Of a stretch of DNA of 58,870 nt, positions 53,833 through 58,870 are shown piece after piece. Source of the DNA: Crocinitomicaceae bacterium (GTDB lineage: Bacteria; Bacteroidota; Bacteroidia; Flavobacteriales_D; Crocinitomicaceae); the NCBI GenBank assembly GCA_022447665.1, contig JAKVAQ010000002.1, positions 77,289 to 136,158 on the forward strand, given 5' to 3'. The translations under genes and the position numbers were made by a program. Below the pieces are notes generated by a model. That model did not search any database. It had not been told where the DNA came from and saw only the letters and a program-made list of their open reading frames with translations. Numbering within the stretch: the first letter of the stretch is position 1; every line of letters starts with the position of its first letter.

Positions 53833-54844
53833 TTGGGTGGAGCGCAAACGGTTACAGGTTCAAAAAGTCTCATTGAAGCCGATGGTAAAAAAATCTTAAT
53901 TGATAGTGGTTTATTTCAAGGGTTAAAGCATCTTCGTAGATTAAACCGGGACGATTTTCCGGTTGATCCTGCAAGTATAGAATGCGTTATCCTTACCCAT
54001 GCTCATTTGGATCACTGTGGTTGTATCCCCGTATTGGTTAAAAATGGATTTAAGGGGAAAATTTACTGCACGTTACCAACGAAGGAACTCACTGAAATCA
54101 TATTAAAAGACAGCGGTAAAATCCAAGAGGAAGATGCTAATCGAGCCAATAAATATGGTTACTCAAGTCATACAGAAGCCAAACCCCTTTACACAGTTGC
54201 AGATGCATTAGCAGTTAATAATCATTTCTCCACACACAACTACGAAGAATGGGTATTCATTACGCCAAACATCAAATTTCAATTTCTAAATGCTGGCCAT
54301 ATTCTCGGATCAGCAATGGTGCAACTAAAAATCCATGACAAAACAATAGTTTTTTCAGGCGATATTGGAAGAAAAGATCCACTACTACTCTACCCGCCAA
54401 AAAAAATAAAATCGGCAGACTATCTAGTTTTAGAATCAACTTATGGAGATCGCGAACATGACGAAATGGATTTGAAAAAAAGCTATTTCTGAAGTCATCC
54501 TGGAAACCCATAAAAATAAAGGGATACTTATGATTCCATCTTTTGCAGTTGAAAGAACTCAAGAGATTATTCACATAATTTTCCAGCTAAAAGAAGAGGG
54601 AATCATTCCAAATATTCCTGTGTATTTAGACTCTCCAATGGTGTTGAAAGCAACACTCGTTTTTGATAAGTATCCGCAATGGCAAGATGTATCTCATTTT
54701 GATTTAAGTCATATGTACAAAAACATCAATTTCATTAGCGATACTGAACAATCAAAAGCTGTTGTTTTAAATGACCAACCTAAAATTGTGATTGCCGGAA
54801 GTGGGATGCTTGAAGGAGGAAGAATACTACAATTCCTTACATGA
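53833..54844 (+). pseudogene. MBL-fold RNase-like gene, frameshifted and 3' truncated
   Basis: Metallo-beta-lactamase / beta-CASP RNase-like protein. Seen: GGAQTVTGSKSLIEADGKKI, the zinc motif LTHAHLDHCGC, LNAGHILGSAMVQL, FSGDIGRKDPLLL, then after a one-base shift PSFAVERTQEIIHII, VYLDSPM and IVIAGSGMLEGGR. The break lies at a run of seven A (54475-54481). The gene stops right after GGRILQFLT, about 100 residues short of family length, so the C-terminal RNA-specificity part is missing. No good start codon exists upstream; TTG 53833 is within the first beta-strand. Three defects together indicate a real pseudogene. Confidence 0.8.
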
Positions 54845-54866
54845 ATGAATCCTTCAAGTTATAACA

Positions 54867-55667
54867 TTACTTCACAAGCGCTTTAACCTTTTCTATATAT
54901 TCATCATAATAGAGCTTTAAACCAGCCAAATGAGGCCCTTTGATGGTCCATAGTTCTTTTTTATCCGTGCCAACGGCACTTTCATACAAGGTCTCGCTCA
55001 TTTTATATTCGCAAACACGATCTTCAGTGCTATGAACAATTAGCAAAGGTTTATTCCAGGTTCGAATCAACTTCTTGCCTTTAACTGCATCATTCACTAA
55101 AAGAAAGGGCGCAAATTTCAAGGGTCTTGGAACTCTTGTTATGGCGATGGTTTTATGACTCTCAAATGGTCCTTCAATAACCATTGCGTCAAATAAATCG
55201 GGATTGTCATGTCCTACCTTTACTGCCAAATTACCTCCAAGCTAAAAGCCCATTAAAAGCTTCTTGGAATCTTGAATCTCTGGCATACTTTTAAAATACT
55301 CTACAGCAGCTTGAGCCGCTTCGTACGTTGGTTCATGTTTCGCCTTGCCTGTTGAATTTCCGAACCCCGGGAAATCAATCATAAAGACATTAAAATTCTC
55401 TTTATAAAATAGCTGACCCAAACTGCTCCAAGAATCTAAGCTGCCGGCATTACCATGTAGAAAAAATATGGTTGCAATTGGTTGATTCTTCTTATAAAAC
55501 AAAGCATGTATGGAATCTTGATCTGAATATTTGATGTAATGACTTTGAGAAAATTCAGGAGTCTCAACATGTTCCACATTAGGATAATAAAAGAGGCCAT
55601 TGAACCCACAACCAAACATTATGAATCCCAAGAGGATAAAAGCAGAAACTTTAATAATCCATTGCAT
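54867..55667 (-). pseudogene. Alpha/beta-hydrolase with TAG at the catalytic serine codon
   Basis: BEM46-like alpha/beta hydrolase (267 codons, N-terminal membrane or lipoprotein segment MQWIIKVSAFILLGFIMFGC). Seen: FFLHGNAGSLDSWSSLGQ for the oxyanion region, DFPGFGNSTG, HSTEDRVCEYKM (aspartate) and GPHLAGLKLY (histidine). In the nucleophile elbow the sequence reads GF-TAG-LGG where family members have GFSLGG; the stop (55242-55244 on the plus strand) replaces codon 142, the catalytic serine. One C-to-A change from TCG explains it. The frame is otherwise open from end to end. Confidence 0.8.
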
Positions 55668-55715
55668 GGAAGTAAAGTTAGAAAGAAAGCTGAGTTCTGG
55701 AATTCAGTATAAAGG

Positions 55716-56168
55716 TTACATACCTATACCGCTCGCCATAAGAATCGCCAACATTGGAATGACTAAGAGAATCAAAAACTCTAGGAGAATAAACTTTCTT
55801 ATGAGTTCATACTTCTCAAATTCTATTTCTGCAGTTGGATTTGTCTTTTGTGCTTTACGTTCTTTTAAGAAAACTACAGTTGGATATATTGATAGTAATC
55901 CTGCGACTATGAATAGCGAAAACTTCAAATTAAAAATCCAATTTGAGAAATAGTAATCACTTCCCTTCCCATAAATAAAAGCTCTTAATAAGCCAGTAGT
56001 AACAACCAAAATCGAAAAGATCCCGTAAAGCGAATCTGCCAAGACTACCCGTTTAAAATTAAGTGCACTCAAGGTTTTTCTTACCAAAACGAGTTCTAGA
56101 AATACTCCCGTAAATACAAAGAAAATACTGATATAATGAAGATAGGTCATTAAATGATAAACTGCCAT
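55716..56168 (-). CDS. DUF2214-family membrane protein
   Basis: A 150-residue membrane protein with four helices. Family markers are LHYISIFFVFTGVFLELVLV in the first helix, VVLADSLYGIFSILVVTTGL in the second, and KFSLFIVAGLLSIYPTVVFL in the third, with a conserved histidine at the end of the first helix. Function unknown. It has its own short leader; no partner gene is near. Confidence 0.8.
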   Translation of the reverse strand: MAVYHLMTYLHYISIFFVFTGVFLELVLVRKTLSALNFKRVVLADSLYGIFSILVVTTGLLRAFIYGKGSDYYFSNWIFNLKFSLFIVAGLLSIYPTVVFLKERKAQKTNPTAEIEFEKYELIRKFILLEFLILLVIPMLAILMASGIGM

Positions 56169-56234
56169 AACGTTGAGTTTCGATATGCTAAGCTAACAAA
56201 TACCTCTATTCATTGTTCGTCAATCTAAAAAGCA

Positions 56235-56271
56235 TAAAAAAGGTCTCCGATTTCTCGAAAGCCTTGACCTT
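56235..56271 (-). terminator. Intrinsic terminator after the T9SS cargo gene
   Basis: Minus strand: AAGGTC/GACCTT outer stem (56266-56271 with 56240-56245), an inner 4-base stem TTTC/GAAA, and six T. It lies 30 bases after the stop codon at 56301. Confidence 0.75.
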
Positions 56272-56300
56272 AATATCATAGGTCTTTTCGGGCGTAAAAA

Positions 56301-57848
56301 TTATTCGATAATAAACCTAACCACAAACTCCCCTGTGGTAAGCACATATAAATTTGTAGGTAGTTCCACATGAATAGTTTCGCCATTGTAGATTCCTTGA
56401 TATACTCTCTCACCTAACAAGTTGTAAATTTCATATGATTCGCCAGCCTTTAAATTACTTAGTCTGAAATCTCCATTATTTGGGTTTGGATAAATTAATA
56501 CTTCATTGTCAAATGAAGCAGCGCCTAAATCATTAATCGCTGTTTGAATTTTTGTTAGGTAAATATCTGTACCTCCATTATTCGAAGGAACATAATCACC
56601 AGAAGACTGGGACCTTCCATACAACACAAAATCGAAAGGAGTTTCTGCTAGAATTCCATGCGCATAATCATTCGCGGAACCACCAAATCGGAATTGATTC
56701 AAAATTGAAGTAAAAGACGTGTCTACCTCAAGTACCCAAAAATCGAATCCTCCATATGAAGTTGCGCCTAAATCTCCGTCGGTACTTCGGGTCAAACCTG
56801 AAATCAGTAAATTATTACCTAGTGATTCTTGAATGAAATAAGAGTATTCGTAGTCTGATCCACCATAGTTTTTTTCATTGATCAAAACTCCATTGCTATC
56901 AATCTTAGCTAGCCATACATCTCCCGTTCCACCAGCGTACGAACTCACATCTCCTGTACCAGCATTTACGCGACCAGTTAAATAAATATAATTGTCTATT
57001 TCAGTAATTCCCCCGATGGCATCAGAAGTTCCACTACCATATTCTGCAGTCCAAATCTGATTTCCCAAGGTATCGTACATAGCGATAAAAAAGTCGTCTG
57101 TATTAAAATCAAATGCATTGCCAGTCATTCCAGCAAGAACGACCCCGTCATTTATTTCAACAGCACTCCAAAAACTCTCCGACCAATCTGAATCGGCGGT
57201 AGATGCGCTTGTTTTTTCACTCCAAAGAATATCTCCATCATTATCCATGAACACAACCCAGGCTTCTACCGAACCAGGACTTCCCGCTGGCACATCTCCA
57301 TCAATTGAGCCCGTTGCTCCGTAAACCAAGTAGCGATCTCCGATTATTTCCATCCCGAAAAAATTATCTACCAAACTCCCACCATAAAGGTTAGACCATT
57401 CAAGGTCACCATCGGCATTTAGTTTTACTACAAACCCATCTTCAGAGCCATTGCTTCCCGTAAAATCTCCATCGTTGGAAGAGGTGCGCCCAGCAATTAC
57501 ACAGCCTTGATCTTCAGTCACCCTTACCCGATAAGCCCTATCAAAAGAACTCCCTCCAATCGTCTTGGTCCAAAGCGTATCTCCTTCAGAATCCAGTTTT
57601 AACACCCAAACATCTTCCAAACCTTTATTTGACGAAATGTCACCATCATTGGAATCTGTAAACGTGACCAAAAATATATTCCCGGAATCATCCGTTTCGG
57701 CATGAACAGAAGGAGCCCCTGCAAAACCACTTCCGAACCCTACAGGCTCGTTATCTGAACCACCATATACCTGCGTCCATAAGGTGTCTACTTGAGCTAA
57801 TCCAATTGCAGAAAAGAAGAATGAAATAATTGCTAAATATGTTTTCAT
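56301..57848 (-). CDS. Type A T9SS cargo with GGS/DGD repeats
   Basis: A 515-residue exported protein (signal peptide MKTYLAIISFFFSAIGLAQ). The body has about seven repeats of some 50 residues of the form W(T/S)xxxGGSxxDxxxxI...GDYxxxGxTxSxDGDxx, which form a beta-propeller-like fold. The last 75 residues are a type A sorting domain: VLIYPNPNNGDFRLSNLKAG, then YEIYNLLGERVYQG and VVRFIIE. It is exported through type IX secretion. Function of the propeller is unknown. A terminator follows at 56235. Confidence 0.85.
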   Translation of the reverse strand: MKTYLAIISFFFSAIGLAQVDTLWTQVYGGSDNEPVGFGSGFAGAPSVHAETDDSGNIFLVTFTDSNDGDISSNKGLEDVWVLKLDSEGDTLWTKTIGGSSFDRAYRVRVTEDQGCVIAGRTSSNDGDFTGSNGSEDGFVVKLNADGDLEWSNLYGGSLVDNFFGMEIIGDRYLVYGATGSIDGDVPAGSPGSVEAWVVFMDNDGDILWSEKTSASTADSDWSESFWSAVEINDGVVLAGMTGNAFDFNTDDFFIAMYDTLGNQIWTAEYGSGTSDAIGGITEIDNYIYLTGRVNAGTGDVSSYAGGTGDVWLAKIDSNGVLINEKNYGGSDYEYSYFIQESLGNNLLISGLTRSTDGDLGATSYGGFDFWVLEVDTSFTSILNQFRFGGSANDYAHGILAETPFDFVLYGRSQSSGDYVPSNNGGTDIYLTKIQTAINDLGAASFDNEVLIYPNPNNGDFRLSNLKAGESYEIYNLLGERVYQGIYNGETIHVELPTNLYVLTTGEFVVRFIIE

Positions 57849-57886
57849 AGGAAGAATAGTTGTTTTTTATTTGTTTTTGAGTGGCG

Positions 57887-57920
57887 TAAAGATAGATAAA
57901 ATCTACTAATCTAGTAGATT
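57887..57920 (-). promoter_or_regulatory. Inverted repeat over the promoter of the T9SS cargo gene
   Basis: A perfect 9-base inverted repeat AATCTACTA/TAGTAGATT with a 3-base centre (57900-57920) lies directly upstream of a TATCTTTA box (57887-57894, near match to TAnnTTTG) on the minus strand. A repressor or activator site between the -7 and -33 regions is possible (inference). Confidence 0.35.
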
Positions 57921-58063
57921 ATTGAAAATAAACAATTTTGAGTTGTCTTGAGTCGAAAGAATGGGTATACGATTCTACTGAACAAAAAATCGAATTTGGA
58001 ATACTTTGCTTTTCAAATTGATAGTATGAACCGTTTTTAGTTGATTTTTTCTATTTTCGATTT

Positions 58064-58798
58064 ATGAAATTCAACTTAACCCAACTACTTTTTGTTAGCC
58101 TATTACTAATCCTATTCTTATCCATCCCTGATACGGCCATAGCGGGACCTGGAGGATATGTTGCCAAGGCTTTTTTTAAAACCTGGTATGGAAAATTAAT
58201 TGGAATATTACTCGCCGTTGTTCTTCTTCCGCTAATCATTTATTTTAAAACAAGAGAGTATTTAGGGATTAGAAGAGCGACCAGTATAATTAATAAACTG
58301 GGGATGCTGAAAAAAGAGTTTCAGTGGACGAAACTTCACGCAACAGTTTCGGCAACCATAATGAACATCCATAAGGCTTGGGGACAAGAGGATTTAGACC
58401 CTGTTGAAAAATACATGACCCCATGGTACTGGCAAAATCAACAAATGACGATTCTAAACCAATGGAAAGAACAAGGCTTAAAGAATGTCTGCAATTTTTA
58501 TGCTTGTACGAAAGTTAAACCTTTGAATATTGCCGTTAGTGAAATTGAAAATTTCGCGGGTACTAGAATAGCATTTCTTGTACATATTGAAAGGGAAGAC
58601 TACATGATTGATCGTAAATCAAACCAAGTAGTTCATGGTAAAAAAGGAAGGGAATCTGTTGAACAAATTTGGATCATGGAATACGATGGGACCGCATGGA
58701 AACTTGATGATATTCAACAAGGTGATTTAAGTCTAGCGTATGCAAAACTTAAAAATCTTATTCCTGCAAGTGTTGAAGAGAGAATTAAAGCTTTTTAG
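58064..58798 (+). CDS. Tim44-like domain membrane protein
   Basis: A 244-residue protein. After a signal-like first helix (MKFNLTQLLFVSLLLILFLS, then DTAIAGPGGY) there is a second helix (GILLAVVLLPLIIYF) and a soluble domain. MLKKEFQWTKLHATVSATIM and WKEQGLKNVCNFYACTKVKP, followed by a strand-rich part (FLVHIEREDYMIDRK, WIMEYDGTAWKLDDI), match the Tim44/MBA1-like NTF2 fold. Bacterial members of this family lie in the cytoplasmic membrane, role unclear. A terminator follows at 58803. Confidence 0.75.
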   Translation: MKFNLTQLLFVSLLLILFLSIPDTAIAGPGGYVAKAFFKTWYGKLIGILLAVVLLPLIIYFKTREYLGIRRATSIINKLGMLKKEFQWTKLHATVSATIMNIHKAWGQEDLDPVEKYMTPWYWQNQQMTILNQWKEQGLKNVCNFYACTKVKPLNIAVSEIENFAGTRIAFLVHIEREDYMIDRKSNQVVHGKKGRESVEQIWIMEYDGTAWKLDDIQQGDLSLAYAKLKNLIPASVEERIKAF

Positions 58799-58802
58799 AA
58801 AT

Positions 58803-58830
58803 AAAGGGAGCTACAAGAGTAACTCCCTTT
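58803..58830 (+). terminator. Likely intrinsic terminator after the Tim44-like gene
   Basis: Eight-base stem AAAGGGAG/CTCCCTTT with an inner TAC/GTA extension and one mismatch. The T-run is short (three bases within the stem end), so strength is moderate. It starts four bases after the stop codon. Confidence 0.6.
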
Positions 58831-58870
58831 AACCCTATGAGGAATACAATCACGTATTCCGAATCTCAAG

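Noticed and set aside
1-58870. Search for CRISPR arrays, IS elements, toxin-antitoxin pairs, prophage and defence islands
   Set aside because: No regular spaced repeats, transposase, recombinase, or defence-type nuclease/ATPase clusters were seen. The genes are housekeeping or envelope functions.

Overview
The window is an AT-rich chromosomal segment from a member of the Bacteroidota, most likely the Flavobacteriales (inference). The signs are type IX secretion genes (PorQ, a PorP/SprF-like protein, type A and type B C-terminal sorting domains), many lipoproteins, a Na+-NQR operon, Bacteroidota-only families (DUF6089, DUF4286, long PurF-like protein), and -7 boxes of the Bacteroidota form TAnnTTTG close in front of many start codons. 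No tRNA, rRNA, insertion sequence, prophage or CRISPR array is visible. No stretch longer than about 300 bases lacks a gene or a gene remnant.

Layout. 0-7.5 kb: a long PurF-like amidotransferase on the minus strand, then the translation block rplM-rpsI-rpsB-tsf-pyrH-frr, an orphan OmpR-type response regulator and folK. 7.6-15.6 kb: TPR and other lipoproteins, a decayed LysR/SbtA bicarbonate-transport pair, a WG-repeat-like protein, a PqqB-like metallo-beta-lactamase-fold lipoprotein, and a divergent SCO1-DUF420 pair. 15.6-23.2 kb, all minus: two DUF6089 envelope proteins, rsmA, DUF4286, a TPR protein, a lipoprotein, serS, and rpmA-rplU, where L27 carries an unusual C-terminal Rho_N-like domain. 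23.3-31.9 kb: a DMT transporter, a deoxynucleoside kinase, a SpoIIE-type phosphatase gene broken by two frameshifts, yihA, an M14 peptidase, porQ, a phosphoesterase and truA. 31.9-37.5 kb, all plus: def, a lipoprotein, a tightly packed polysaccharide deacetylase-like/GNAT/SDR trio, upp, a membrane protein and a HAD phosphatase. 37.6-43.7 kb: nqrABCDEF. 43.8-53.1 kb: a 1618-residue Ca2+-binding-repeat protein with a type B sorting domain, its PorP/SprF-like partner, a lipoprotein, and a minus-strand pair of a barrel-like protein and an M48 protease. 53.2-58.8 kb: a small unknown protein, a damaged MBL-fold RNase-like gene, an alpha/beta-hydrolase gene whose catalytic serine codon reads TAG, a DUF2214 membrane protein, a type A T9SS cargo and a Tim44-like protein.

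Most of the window is conserved housekeeping. The points worth a second look are the L27-Rho_N fusion, five damaged genes (LysR, SbtA, phosphatase, MBL nuclease, hydrolase), the giant lysine-free acidic repeat protein with its secretion partner, a structured non-coding RNA candidate near 10.3 kb, and the coupled 33-35.7 kb envelope-sugar trio. I did not find a clearly new defence or mobile system.
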